DNA of 44,466 nt from Thermoplasmatota archaeon (GTDB lineage: Archaea; Thermoplasmatota; E2; DHVEG-1): positions 1-44,466 of the forward strand of contig JAUXAU010000016.1 in NCBI GenBank assembly GCA_030619765.1, given 5' to 3'. Made by a program: the position numbers and the translations under genes. Numbering within the stretch: the stretch's first letter is position 1; every line of letters begins with the position of its first letter. The notes beneath the pieces were generated by a model that saw only the letters and a list, made by a program, of their open reading frames with translations, made no database searches and had not been told where the DNA came from. Shown piece by piece: positions 26,347 to 35,242 of this stretch.

Positions 26347-27432
26347 TTATGTATCTCGATATTCTAGTATTCTATGTTCCCCACTTCCATAATACGTTAA
26401 TTTTGATCCAAGCAAGAAGTTTAATATGCTGCCAAATCTAATGAGTCGGCAAACCTGTTTAACTGTAAAACCTCTAGCAAATAATTTAAAAGCGAGTACT
26501 GAGGTTAGACTATTAGTCCAAAATATTGTATTTCTAGTCCAACCCATGTATGCGCTTGCTCCTGAATCGAGAAACGCATTTGCCATGGAATCATCAAATG
26601 TTGCATGACAGGTAGCCATATATGCCATTGAATCTGGTAAATCCCCGGGCTCATAGTAGTATTCTATTAAAGCTGGAGTAAAGGCGATAAAGCTCTTATC
26701 TCCCACCATACCTTCTACAATCATCTGGTTTTCATACTCAAATTGATAAATTTCTTCAGTCTCATTTGTCCAATACTCGCCAGTAGCAATAACCACCGCA
26801 TCAGATTCGTTATCACCATCTATATCCCAGTAGCCGGCATGTGTGTTCATGTAAATTATTTCTGCCTGTAGATTGTATTTGATGTACGGCAAGTCCACAT
26901 CTTCGTTTGCCAAGTAAACAATGTTAAATCCTTTATCGATTAATATATTGATTATCTTTTTACAGTGCCGATTGCCATAAAGGTATTCTGATGGATTTAG
27001 TATCAAGGCGGTCTGTCCAGAAGTGTATCCTGAAAAAACATCGATAGGATCATGGAATGTTTTTTCGTTTTCTGTGTCACATTTATTCATTAATTTAAAA
27101 ATATCCATAAGCAGTGTGTATGATCCATCAATGAATTTTATTGTAATAGTTGTTTCAATAAGGCTTGCGAACTCTATCATAGGATGAGAATTATACCATT
27201 TTTCTAATTCTGTAAGTAATGATGTTCTAGGAAATAGAGTCACCTCATTTATTTCCAAATTGTTTTCTTTGCACAATATTTGAAGCCCTTGATCAATTAT
27301 CCCATCATGATTTATTTCTACATTTGAAAATTGCTCAAAAGAATTTTTTAATGGCTGGGCGTGAGATAGAGCTCCGCCTGCAATTAGAATAAAAAATAGT
27401 ATGGCAACATATTTTTTCTTTCTAAAATGCAT
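26347..27432 (-). CDS. Secreted caspase-fold (clan CD) peptidase-like protein
   Basis: 361 residues with a signal peptide (1-25, YVAILFFILIAGGALSHAQ) and no anchor. The C-terminal half has a Rossmann-like series: SGQTALILNPSEYLYGN, NIVYLANEDVD, EIIYMNTHAGYW with H198, then DSMAYMATCHATFDD with C275, then GASAYMGWTRNT. This is the strand-His/strand-Cys layout of C25/C11/caspase-like peptidases, also present in the 1244-residue protein at 17678. The match is by fold logic rather than overall similarity, so activity is inferred. AGGGGCC lies before the ATG and a TATA box at 27467-27475. It is the last gene of a six-gene minus-strand block that includes three small secreted paralogues just upstream. 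Confidence 0.65.
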   Translation of the reverse strand: MHFRKKKYVAILFFILIAGGALSHAQPLKNSFEQFSNVEINHDGIIDQGLQILCKENNLEINEVTLFPRTSLLTELEKWYNSHPMIEFASLIETTITIKFIDGSYTLLMDIFKLMNKCDTENEKTFHDPIDVFSGYTSGQTALILNPSEYLYGNRHCKKIINILIDKGFNIVYLANEDVDLPYIKYNLQAEIIYMNTHAGYWDIDGDNESDAVVIATGEYWTNETEEIYQFEYENQMIVEGMVGDKSFIAFTPALIEYYYEPGDLPDSMAYMATCHATFDDSMANAFLDSGASAYMGWTRNTIFWTNSLTSVLAFKLFARGFTVKQVCRLIRFGSILNFLLGSKLTYYGSGEHRILEYRDT

Positions 27433-27466
27433 TCTTGGCCCCTAAATTAAACATTGTTTACTATAA

Positions 27467-27475
27467 TATATAAAT
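27467..27475 (-). promoter_or_regulatory. TATA box for the 26347-27432 gene
   Basis: Minus-strand ATTTATATA; the AGGGG ribosome binding site begins about 32-33 nt downstream. Confidence 0.6.
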
Positions 27476-27518
27476 ATATCGTATAAAAGATAAAAAGTAA
27501 GGAGAGGGGGTTGAGATC

Positions 27519-28193
27519 CTAGATATAATCTGGTGGTGTTAGTCCCTGAATAAAGTTATCTATAAGTTGCTGCACTAAATTTTCAAAGCAGTTATTTATG
27601 TTAAAACAGGTTAGGATTGTGATCGTTGCAATTATCAAGCCTATCACAGCAAATATGGGGACCAGAATTAAAGCTACGATAAAACATCCTAGAGCACTGG
27701 AAGTAGAAAGTCCTAACGGTAAAGGATCATCCCCAAATGGTGACAGCAAAACAGCCTCATCGACCTTTTCTCTTAAAAGAGAAGGATCATTCATGGCTTG
27801 ATTCATTTGACTCTTGAACTCATTTATGGTCATGCCGTTTTCTTTTAATAAAGTAGCAATCTCTGGCATCTTAGCAATTCTATTTACCACTGAACGTAGT
27901 ATCTGCGGTCGAGCATCAATTATTTTTAATGCCCTATCAACGTAGCTTTGTAGAGATGATTTTCTAAGGAATAATAGGTTTAATGTCTTACCTTTTCCAA
28001 GATAGTTGGCACTTATCTTTTTTTCTTCCTCTTTCTCTAAAGAGCGTTGTGTACGTACCGCAAAAAGAGGCGAAGCAATACTTCTTTTTTCATCATTTGA
28101 TTTTATAGCGTTAGTACCAACAACAGAGCTCAATGATGCTAAAACAATTAGTACAGCAGCTAGGATACTTACAACTAATGCTTTTTTATTCAT
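27519..28193 (-). CDS. Small secreted/membrane protein with SPLF motif, tandem paralogue 1
   Basis: About 224 residues from the ATG at 28193, which has GGGG seven bases upstream; an ATG 12 bases earlier would put that site inside the gene. The N-terminal signal sequence is nearly identical to that of the 28359 protein. Next comes a conserved stretch, KRSIASPLFAVRTQRSLEKE, then ISANYLGKGK, a helical middle (LLKENGMTINEFKSQM) and a C-terminal membrane helix (about 165-195) followed by LTCFNINNC and an amphipathic end with IQGLTP. This family is not recognised. The three copies lie side by side on one strand, each with its own TATA box and GGGG site. Function is unknown. Confidence 0.75.
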   Translation of the reverse strand: MNKKALVVSILAAVLIVLASLSSVVGTNAIKSNDEKRSIASPLFAVRTQRSLEKEEEKKISANYLGKGKTLNLLFLRKSSLQSYVDRALKIIDARPQILRSVVNRIAKMPEIATLLKENGMTINEFKSQMNQAMNDPSLLREKVDEAVLLSPFGDDPLPLGLSTSSALGCFIVALILVPIFAVIGLIIATITILTCFNINNCFENLVQQLIDNFIQGLTPPDYI

Positions 28194-28226
28194 ATTTTTC
28201 CCCAACTATTAAATATGTTACGATAG

Positions 28227-28235
28227 TATATAAAT
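28227..28235 (-). promoter_or_regulatory. TATA box for the 27519-28193 gene
   Basis: Minus-strand ATTTATATA, 32 nt before the GGGG site at 28203-28200. The predicted transcript starts almost at the ribosome binding site. Confidence 0.65.
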
Positions 28236-28250
28236 ATGTCGAAAGTTAAA

Positions 28251-28325
28251 TAAAAAAACTAAAAAAACTAGGAGAAACCGGCAAGAATTGTTTATGATGT
28301 TTTTGTTTCTTGTAGGTGTTTCTCC
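28251..28325 (-). terminator. Hairpin plus T-tract after the 28359 gene
   Basis: On the minus strand GGAGAAAC (28325-28318) and GTTTCTCC (28278-28271) form a perfect 8-bp stem, extended after an internal loop by CAAGAA/TTCTTG. TAGTTTTTTTAGTTTTTTT follows directly (28270-28251). It begins 34 bases after the stop codon, as expected of a transcription terminator. Confidence 0.65.
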
Positions 28326-28358
28326 GAAGAATCTATCATTAATCAGATTTAAGATTCC

Positions 28359-29027
28359 TTAGCCTTCGGTTAATCCTTGTATAAGTTGTTCCCAGAATCC
28401 TTCCGCGATCTTATTAGCACAATCGTTAATATTTAAACATGTAAAGATTCTTAGTGTAAAGAAGAGGACGAGCAAAGTTAGGATAATAGCTACAGGGGCA
28501 AGGACTATTGCTGTAATAAGGCACTCAATAAAAACGGTTTCGAGTCCTAGAGGTTGAGGTATATTATTGTCGATAGGTACCTTTATTTGAATGTTTTCAA
28601 TTTCTTCTGTTAATGCTAATGGATTATTCTTAATAATTCTTATATAATTTTTAATGTCTTGTTTGCTAACATCATGTTTATTTAACATTCTAGCAAAATA
28701 AGGCGTTTTATCTAGTCTTTCCAGTAGCTTATCGATAAGAACAGGGTTTGTATCAAATATTTTAATTGCCTTGTCAATCCAGACTTGTGCCATTGATTTT
28801 TTTGGAAGCAAAATGTTAAGTTGTTTTCCCTTTCCAAGATAGTTGGCGCTTATCTTTTTTGCTTCCTCTTTATCTAAAGAGCGTTGTGTACGTACCGCGA
28901 AAAGAGGCGAAGCAATACTTCTTTCTGCATCAGATTTTACAATGTTCGTACCAATAACAGAGCTTAAGGACGCTAAAACAATTAGTACAGCAGCTGAAAT
29001 ACTTATAACTAATGCTTTTTTATTCAT
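28359..29027 (-). CDS. Small secreted/membrane protein with SPLF motif, tandem paralogue 2
   Basis: 222 residues, ATG at 29027 with GGGGAAAGAGT in front. The first 70 residues are almost the same as in paralogue 1 (MNKKALVISISAAVLIVLAS, ERSIASPLFAVRTQRSLDKE, ISANYLGKGK), while the rest has diverged strongly. The middle is predicted helical (MLNKHDVSKQDIKNYI). The C-terminal part has a hydrophobic span (LITAIVLAPVAIILTLLVLF) followed by FTCLNINDC and LIQGLTEG. Conserved landmarks across copies are a PLG(L/F) turn, a Cys before the membrane span, a Cys-x5-Cys after it and the terminal QGLT. A terminator-like hairpin follows. No family is recognised. Confidence 0.75.
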   Translation of the reverse strand: MNKKALVISISAAVLIVLASLSSVIGTNIVKSDAERSIASPLFAVRTQRSLDKEEAKKISANYLGKGKQLNILLPKKSMAQVWIDKAIKIFDTNPVLIDKLLERLDKTPYFARMLNKHDVSKQDIKNYIRIIKNNPLALTEEIENIQIKVPIDNNIPQPLGLETVFIECLITAIVLAPVAIILTLLVLFFTLRIFTCLNINDCANKIAEGFWEQLIQGLTEG

Positions 29028-29061
29028 ACTCTTTCCCCAATTAGTATATATGTTGCTAAAG

Positions 29062-29070
29062 TATATAAAT
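29062..29070 (-). promoter_or_regulatory. TATA box for the 28359-29027 gene
   Basis: Minus-strand ATTTATATA, 32 nt before the GGGG site, the same spacing as its neighbour at 28227-28235. Confidence 0.65.
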
Positions 29071-29188
29071 ATATCTAGAAAATAAATAAAAAATAGGAAG
29101 AGAGGAGTGAATCACTAAGATTTATTTCTGTTTCTTTGGCCTATCTTGTTGAGTTGAGATTATACTGGTTTAGATGTAATTTACAGTT

Positions 29189-29887
29189 TCAAGTTGGCGT
29201 TAACCCTTGAAAGCCTTCAGATATTGAATCGAATACCATTTGGAACACCCATTCTAGGCAGCCGGGGATCAGAAATGTCCCGGGAATTATTACCGCAAGT
29301 ATCCCGCCTAAAAATCCACCTATCATCATTATTATCGGAAGGACCACCAAGAAAAATGTAAGCGCGCAACCGATTTGTCCGCTGAAACCTAAAGGCTTTG
29401 GAGGTTCAATCTGTGGGAGCTTGATGTGTTGTTCTCCATACATTTGAACTGCTTCATCGATTTTCTGTTGTAAAATCGATGAATCACTTTTTATCAACGC
29501 TATTTCTTTATTTAGGTAATCTTTGCTAACACCGTGTTTTTTCAATAGAGTAACAAGTTCAGGTATCTCATAGAGCTTGTTCAGTACTTTATTGAGAAGT
29601 TCAGGATTTGTATCAAGTAATTTCAATGCCTTGTCAATCCAGCTATGTAATGATGTCTTCGGTGTGGAAAACACATTAAGAAATTTCCCTTTTCCAAGAT
29701 AATTGGTACTTATCCTCATTGTATTTTTTTTCATAATGCTGTTTACTCTTTTTGTAAAAAGAGGCGAAGCAACACTTCTTTTTTCATCATTTGATTTTAC
29801 TATGTTAGTACCAACAACAGCAGATATCGGCAACAGAATCATCAGAACTGCAGCAAATATACTTATTACCAATATTTTTTTTCTCAT
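29189..29887 (-). CDS. Small secreted/membrane protein with SPLF motif, tandem paralogue 3 (most divergent)
   Basis: 232 residues, ATG at 29887 with GGGGGAAAAA in front and a TATA-like GTTTAAATA at 29926-29918. It shares the signal sequence (MRKKILVISIFAAVLMILL), KRSVASPLFTKR and ISTNYLGKGK with the other two copies, and the helical middle with LLKKHGVSKDYLNKEI. The C-terminal hydrophobic region is longer and richer in Gly (IIMMIGGFLGGILAVIIPGT), and only one Cys follows it (IPGCLEW); the protein ends in QGLTPT. It is next to the GATase-like membrane gene 29990, separated by 102 bases. Function is unknown. Confidence 0.75.
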   Translation of the reverse strand: MRKKILVISIFAAVLMILLPISAVVGTNIVKSNDEKRSVASPLFTKRVNSIMKKNTMRISTNYLGKGKFLNVFSTPKTSLHSWIDKALKLLDTNPELLNKVLNKLYEIPELVTLLKKHGVSKDYLNKEIALIKSDSSILQQKIDEAVQMYGEQHIKLPQIEPPKPLGFSGQIGCALTFFLVVLPIIMMIGGFLGGILAVIIPGTFLIPGCLEWVFQMVFDSISEGFQGLTPT

Positions 29888-29989
29888 TTTTTCCCCCGAT
29901 TATTCATATATGCCCTAGTATTTAAACACATCGTCTGAAAAATTTGTTTTTTAGCTGTTTACATGGTTTTTAAAATAAATTTAAGGTTA

Positions 29990-32521
29990 TCATGTATCGT
30001 TTAGTAAAACTTCTTCAAAGATGTAAAACTCGGTGTTATATATTTGTAATTGACCTTCGTCAGGCTCAATAAACGGCCCGCCCATAATAAAATCACTGAA
30101 TGAATATGAATCTACTAAAACCACAATTTTACCGGTTTTCCCAGTTGTCTCATTATAAAATTCGGCAACACTTGCATGTGTTTCGTTATTTTTAATAAAG
30201 AGAATTTTTTCTCCCCCAGTTATTGTTAGATAAGGAGAAGTAATATTGCCAACTGTTGAATTATTGGTTGTATCATTAAAACCACGGTATAAGCTACGAT
30301 CGAATGTGTTGTAATTTATCCATATTCCAAAATTGCCTATCAACTCATTAGCAGTTGAACGACTATTAGTTATGCTGTCCATTACGAGCACCTTTCCTCC
30401 ATTCTCTACAAAATCAGTTATAGTGTCTATGTCTTCTGTTTCAAAAGATTTTGTTGGATTTATGATCACGATAATGTCACCTATTTTTATTGCATCATCC
30501 AATGTTTTTTCTAATGTAGGAATACAACCTACACGTTGTGTCCAAACAAAGAATGTTCCATAGTTGTCTTTTTCATTATAAAGTCCAATACTTGGCTGTA
30601 ATGAAACATTAAAATCTGAATATTCCTGATCAAAACATATTTGTATGTAATCTGAATGGGCACTCGGTAACGGATAATTTACTTCGTTCATATACGAAAA
30701 TACTGGAGTTGCTGTTGAAAACGATAGCAATCCTGCAAGTAAAAACAAAAAGAAAATCTTGATCTTTTTCTCATTTCTCAGTAAATATAATGATACGATT
30801 AGAAAGATTATAGCAAGTCCAATTAAAACCGAATTTAAATATGGGTATGAGTTAACTCTGTTGAGATACTCCATTGTTCCAAAGGTAAAAGATTTGTATC
30901 CATCTGAAAACATAGAGAAACTGGAAAAAACTGTGCTATCTGTAAATGCTACTACTCTTCCTTTTCCATATTTCACTGCAATAACTTGTAAAAGAAGTCC
31001 ATATTCTGATTCTGGCGAAGCGACAGATTCCTTAAAAAAGTTCTCAGTGGAATACGTGCCAGGTTCACTAATTAATCTGTTTCCGATGATAACGTTTTCT
31101 GAATTAAGAGGAGCTCTAAGTGTACATGAGGTCATGAACTCAAATTGTTCCACGTTTTGTACAATGGGATGCGGAAACATATCGTCAGGTTCATAAACTG
31201 ACATCATTCCAGTTCCCAATTCATATGTAGCATCTGTTTTAAACCGGATACCAAAGTTTTCGGAAACTTGGTTAAGAAACGTGTTCATTCCAAAAACATC
31301 GGTATGATCACCTATTAAATAGAGACCACCTCCCCTTTCAACAAATTGTACAATTGACCAGATTTCTTCGTTTGAATAACTATTTGTTGGACATTTGAGA
31401 ATCAAGATGTCATAATTTCCTAAGATTGCTGCTGTTAATGTGTTGTTGTTTTTCTCTACATGATAATAGTAGTTAAGCCATTCTGCCCATGAGTAGTAAT
31501 TATAAGTGGAAAGCATTCCGTACCATTCCTTGTCAAGTGCTTTTGTTGTATCTTCCCAATCGCTGTGATATTCATCTATTAGTACCCTTCCACCTTTTTT
31601 AGTACCTGGATCTTGAAAGGCAAAGGCGCCAACCATTGAAAATACAAAGATAAAAATCATTATCATTGCTAAAACGTGTTTTTTGTTTATTCTAAGGTTT
31701 TTAAAACAGTCATTACTAACTTTGGCATCTTTTAATGGTATTATCTTCATGAGTAGTAATGCAAATGGGAGAAAGCTTAACAGCATGTACAATGGATTCC
31801 AGAAAATATCTAGTTCTAATGTGCTTATGTATAAATGTATAAAAGCAACGTATCTAAGAATAAGATACAAGAAACTAGCTATGAAAAATATAAGGATGTT
31901 CCGAAGGATTTTTCTTTTTCCATAAAGTAAAATGAGTAGCAACAGCGCGCCAATAAGTATATTGAACCAAGTATAGAAACCCAGTTTTTCCCATGTAGTT
32001 GTAAAGGGATATGTTTGTTGAAATGTTTGGACAAAAACAATTCCATTGTTTACCGTGGTTTTTAAACCAAGGTAATTTCCAAATATTGAAACTACAGGTG
32101 AGAGAATGTCTATTCTATGACCGTGAGATACAAAGATACTGTAAAAAGGAAGTAGGGCAGTTTGAATGGTCAGTACTATTCCAGTAAGTGATATTCCGGC
32201 TATCATTGCATTTGCTTTTTCAATTTTTAATTGATTTGTGATAGCATATAGAAGGAGGCCTATTGTTAGTACAATGGGTCCAATATTGTATGGATAGTTA
32301 ATGATCAAAATAGAGATTAACAGAGGAATGAGAAGAATGAGATATTTTTTGTTGATTTGTTTGGGCCTGTTTTTCCAAAAGGCAAGGATGTTGCAGATTA
32401 TTCCTACTGCTAAAAAGAAGGTACCGATTTTCCAATCAGGGATAGTAAAGATTGGGATGAAAAACAGCCAGCTTGTGGAAATAAACAGAAGTCCTAGCCA
32501 TAGTAATCGTTTCACTTCCAT
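29990..32521 (-). CDS. Polytopic membrane protein with two extracytoplasmic GATase1/DUF4350-like domains, copy A
   Basis: 843 residues. Positions 1-300 hold about eight or nine membrane helices, with a segment (TTWEKLGFYTWFN, KRKILRNILIFF, YLILRYVAF, 174-228) that recalls the exosortase/archaeosortase core but has no catalytic Cys. A Rossmann-like domain follows at about 310-555: GGRVLIDEYHSDW, then YDILILKCPTNSYSNEE, then GGGLYLIGDHTDVFG, then GRVVAFTDSTVFSS. Two membrane helices (562-605) precede a second such domain (about 620-835) with GDIIVIINPTKSFETEDID and GGKVLVMDS. This fold occurs in DUF4350 and GldG-type proteins. Its start overlaps the end of the paralogous 32512 gene by ten bases, so the two are cotranscribed and likely form a pair. 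Function is unknown. Confidence 0.72.
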   Translation of the reverse strand: MEVKRLLWLGLLFISTSWLFFIPIFTIPDWKIGTFFLAVGIICNILAFWKNRPKQINKKYLILLIPLLISILIINYPYNIGPIVLTIGLLLYAITNQLKIEKANAMIAGISLTGIVLTIQTALLPFYSIFVSHGHRIDILSPVVSIFGNYLGLKTTVNNGIVFVQTFQQTYPFTTTWEKLGFYTWFNILIGALLLLILLYGKRKILRNILIFFIASFLYLILRYVAFIHLYISTLELDIFWNPLYMLLSFLPFALLLMKIIPLKDAKVSNDCFKNLRINKKHVLAMIMIFIFVFSMVGAFAFQDPGTKKGGRVLIDEYHSDWEDTTKALDKEWYGMLSTYNYYSWAEWLNYYYHVEKNNNTLTAAILGNYDILILKCPTNSYSNEEIWSIVQFVERGGGLYLIGDHTDVFGMNTFLNQVSENFGIRFKTDATYELGTGMMSVYEPDDMFPHPIVQNVEQFEFMTSCTLRAPLNSENVIIGNRLISEPGTYSTENFFKESVASPESEYGLLLQVIAVKYGKGRVVAFTDSTVFSSFSMFSDGYKSFTFGTMEYLNRVNSYPYLNSVLIGLAIIFLIVSLYLLRNEKKIKIFFLFLLAGLLSFSTATPVFSYMNEVNYPLPSAHSDYIQICFDQEYSDFNVSLQPSIGLYNEKDNYGTFFVWTQRVGCIPTLEKTLDDAIKIGDIIVIINPTKSFETEDIDTITDFVENGGKVLVMDSITNSRSTANELIGNFGIWINYNTFDRSLYRGFNDTTNNSTVGNITSPYLTITGGEKILFIKNNETHASVAEFYNETTGKTGKIVVLVDSYSFSDFIMGGPFIEPDEGQLQIYNTEFYIFEEVLLNDT

Positions 32522-35133
32522 CCCTCCATTGCCTTAAAATCATCTAGGATGTGCTTCAGGAATATGATGTTTCCTGGCCAGTAATCGTATATCGACTCTA
32601 TGTTTTTATCCAGTAGGTATTGACTATCGCTGATTAATAATAGTCCGCCGTTTCCATGTTCTACGAATACCATAAGATAGTAGTCGATATCCCATGTAAA
32701 ATTGTAGTAGGATCTGCTATATTCTTCATTAAAAACTATGGGCCAGCTATCTACGAATTTAGGTTCGTTTTCGTATTCTTCAGGACTTTCTTCAACATAG
32801 GGAACAGGTCCAAGTGGTACACCTTCCATGTCTAATTCGAATTCATCGAGCAATGGTAACGAAGCATATTTGTCCTCGTATCCAACAGCTAGAACTATTA
32901 TTCCGCCGTTGGACATGTACTGTTTTAGAAATTCTACTTCATCTCCAGTAAATGATCTTGTTGGGGCGTTGAAAAACAGTATTTTGCTTCCTTCGATTTT
33001 TTCTTTTGAAAAGTCTCTAAGAATGATTGGAAGATAACCGTTTCTATTGAGATTTAACATAAGTCCATTAACTGAATCATCCGTGAATAGCTCTAGACTA
33101 AATCGTTCTCCGTGAGACGAATCTATGTACACGACATCTCCACTTATTTTCACATCCTCGATAAGTATGGGATTAACAATCGTAGAAATGAGTAATGCAA
33201 TGCAAAGTGCTACAGGGAAAAAGGCAAATGAAATGCGAGTGTTTTTTAAGATAATGTATACTAAGAATGCTGCTATGAGAAGAAGTATTGATATTCCTAT
33301 TTGCAGTAATTCTCCTGTCTCTGTTCTTTCGTTGTTCAGCCATGTAAAAATGCTTTGTATAAATGGATAAGAGTATGCCATTGCCGAGTTTTGAAACGTG
33401 GAAGTATCGCCAAATACCAACACCTTGCCTTGCCCATAATACGATCCTGCAACAAGAACTACATCTCCAAGTTGTTCACCTGGATTATACTCATAATCGC
33501 CAAGATAAGCCATCTCCTCATTCAAACGGTCTCCCTCATCGGAGAGAGCATACCTTCCCACTATCATGGGAAATGAAGAAGAGGTAATGTCAAGAGATGC
33601 ACCAACGCTTATCTGGATTTCGTCTAAACTATCTATTTTTAATGTTATTGGATGATGAAGTAGTTGATAGCAGGTGATCCATTTAAACTTTGAATCCAAG
33701 GGAAGTGACGAATCAAACCTGAATCGTATGTTTGCAGGTTCTAGTAAATCATTTAAGGGTTCCTGTATGCCACCAACGTTTGTATGATCCCCTAGTACCA
33801 GTAAAGAACCTCCGTTTTCTACATATTCCCAGATTATATCTTTTTCATTCTGGGAAAAGGATTTGTTGATGTTTGCTACTACAAAGACGTTGATATCTTT
33901 CAATATATCTCTGGTAATTTCTGGTGATTCGATAATAGATACGTAGTCTGTTACATTCACGTATCTTGTGATATTTTCATGTACCGGTTGAGTGGTGTTA
34001 AGAAACGTTGTTATGTTTTCAACAATGATTTCGTTTTCATATCCGGATGCAGTCAAATAAATGGGCAAGAGGCCAAACATGCCTGATGCTTCTCTTCCGT
34101 ATTTTCCATATTCGGGTATATCCCATGTACCTAGCATGTTTTGGCCGTAGAACAAGATTTTTTGATCATCGGTGTCCGTGGTGTCAGCACCTATGAAGGT
34201 TGTAAGCGTTACACTAGAAATAAACAAAAATAACAAAGCCCAGATAGCTCCGTTTTTAGGCAATTTTTTTATGTCTTTGAATTTCAGAATCCTAGTTGTT
34301 GATTCTTTGTATTCATATTTTGATAGGTATAGAAAAGTAGGTATTAAACATAATAAAAAGAGAATGTAATGTAGATTTATTACATCATTTTTTGATTCAA
34401 ATTCAATAAAACCTAGGATGATGAGATAGACTGACCAAGCAATAAGAAGTCCCACTATGGGTAAAGTAAGTCTAATTATTTTTGATTGTTTTTTATTATA
34501 TGATATGAAAAAGCTAACTATTGATAATATTAAAAAAATAACTACTATCCACAGTCCACTTGCAGAAGGACCAAGTGACAACGGTTTGTTTATGACAGTA
34601 CCTATTAAATTTGAAAACATGAGTGAGGACCGTTGAATTGTATGCCATAGTATTGGGATTGTCTGTAAAAGCATGAAAAATAATACGTAGACAAAAGACG
34701 CTACTGATAGTAGGTGTAGTTCCTTTCTTTTTTTATCAAGTCCTTGAAGGGTGAGATCTAATCCTGATGCCAATATCGGGATGCTAGTTATCCACAGTAT
34801 TTGCATTTTTGTAAATAGTAGTAGAACAAAGGAAAATAAAATGAGAAGTAATCCCGCTAAGATTTTATCAAGATGTCCTTTATTCTTTCTTCTAATTATT
34901 AGATATAATTTTTTTAGTGGTAGATTTAGTAGTAGTATACTTAAAAGTATATAGAATGTGAATGCGAGAGTAAATGATTGCTCAAATATGCCCAGGTTAA
35001 GTGAGAGTAAGTTTAATACTAACAGAATCAGAAATATGTTGATGCCACCAATTATAGCAGATGGCAAGAGATTTCTAAGGGTATCAAGATAATGTTTTCC
35101 CCTCATATAAGGACATATCATAACTATAATCAT
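32512..35133 (-). CDS. Polytopic membrane protein with two extracytoplasmic GATase1/DUF4350-like domains, copy B
   Basis: 873 residues with the same architecture as copy A. The N-terminal membrane domain (1-315) contains LSLGPSASGLWIVVIF (186-200), placed where exosortases have their Cys-containing motif, with Ser instead of Cys. The first Rossmann-like domain (about 323-600) has INVFVVANINKSFSQNE, GGSLLVLGDHTNVGG and GKVLVFGDTSTFQNSAMA; two membrane helices (608-655) follow, then a second domain (664-870) with SKILFFNAPTRSFTGDEVE and GGIIVLAVG. The motif GDHT(D/N)V is shared with copy A. No SD is visible; ATGs at 35133, 35121 and 35106 are all possible. Divergent from the thioredoxin-like gene. 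Confidence 0.7.
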   Translation of the reverse strand: MIIVMICPYMRGKHYLDTLRNLLPSAIIGGINIFLILLVLNLLSLNLGIFEQSFTLAFTFYILLSILLLNLPLKKLYLIIRRKNKGHLDKILAGLLLILFSFVLLLFTKMQILWITSIPILASGLDLTLQGLDKKRKELHLLSVASFVYVLFFMLLQTIPILWHTIQRSSLMFSNLIGTVINKPLSLGPSASGLWIVVIFLILSIVSFFISYNKKQSKIIRLTLPIVGLLIAWSVYLIILGFIEFESKNDVINLHYILFLLCLIPTFLYLSKYEYKESTTRILKFKDIKKLPKNGAIWALLFLFISSVTLTTFIGADTTDTDDQKILFYGQNMLGTWDIPEYGKYGREASGMFGLLPIYLTASGYENEIIVENITTFLNTTQPVHENITRYVNVTDYVSIIESPEITRDILKDINVFVVANINKSFSQNEKDIIWEYVENGGSLLVLGDHTNVGGIQEPLNDLLEPANIRFRFDSSLPLDSKFKWITCYQLLHHPITLKIDSLDEIQISVGASLDITSSSFPMIVGRYALSDEGDRLNEEMAYLGDYEYNPGEQLGDVVLVAGSYYGQGKVLVFGDTSTFQNSAMAYSYPFIQSIFTWLNNERTETGELLQIGISILLLIAAFLVYIILKNTRISFAFFPVALCIALLISTIVNPILIEDVKISGDVVYIDSSHGERFSLELFTDDSVNGLMLNLNRNGYLPIILRDFSKEKIEGSKILFFNAPTRSFTGDEVEFLKQYMSNGGIIVLAVGYEDKYASLPLLDEFELDMEGVPLGPVPYVEESPEEYENEPKFVDSWPIVFNEEYSRSYYNFTWDIDYYLMVFVEHGNGGLLLISDSQYLLDKNIESIYDYWPGNIIFLKHILDDFKAMEGWK

Positions 35134-35200
35134 GTTATAATATTATCGTCATTTTATGTATTTCTATACTTTTTTTCCTTCTTTTCTCTACAATATAAAC

Positions 35201-35242
35201 ATTTATATATGCTATCATATATTATTAGGTGGGGAATATAAT
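35201..35242 (+). promoter_or_regulatory. TATA box and ribosome binding site that set a TTG start at 35243
   Basis: ATTTATATA at 35201-35209, then GGTGGGG at 35228-35234 eight bases before TTG. The ATG at 35156 lies upstream of the promoter and cannot be the start. Confidence 0.65.

Noticed and set aside
29990-35133. Calling the membrane pair active archaeosortases
   Set aside because: No catalytic Cys is present at the expected place, and no PGF-type sorting signals end the secreted proteins of this window.
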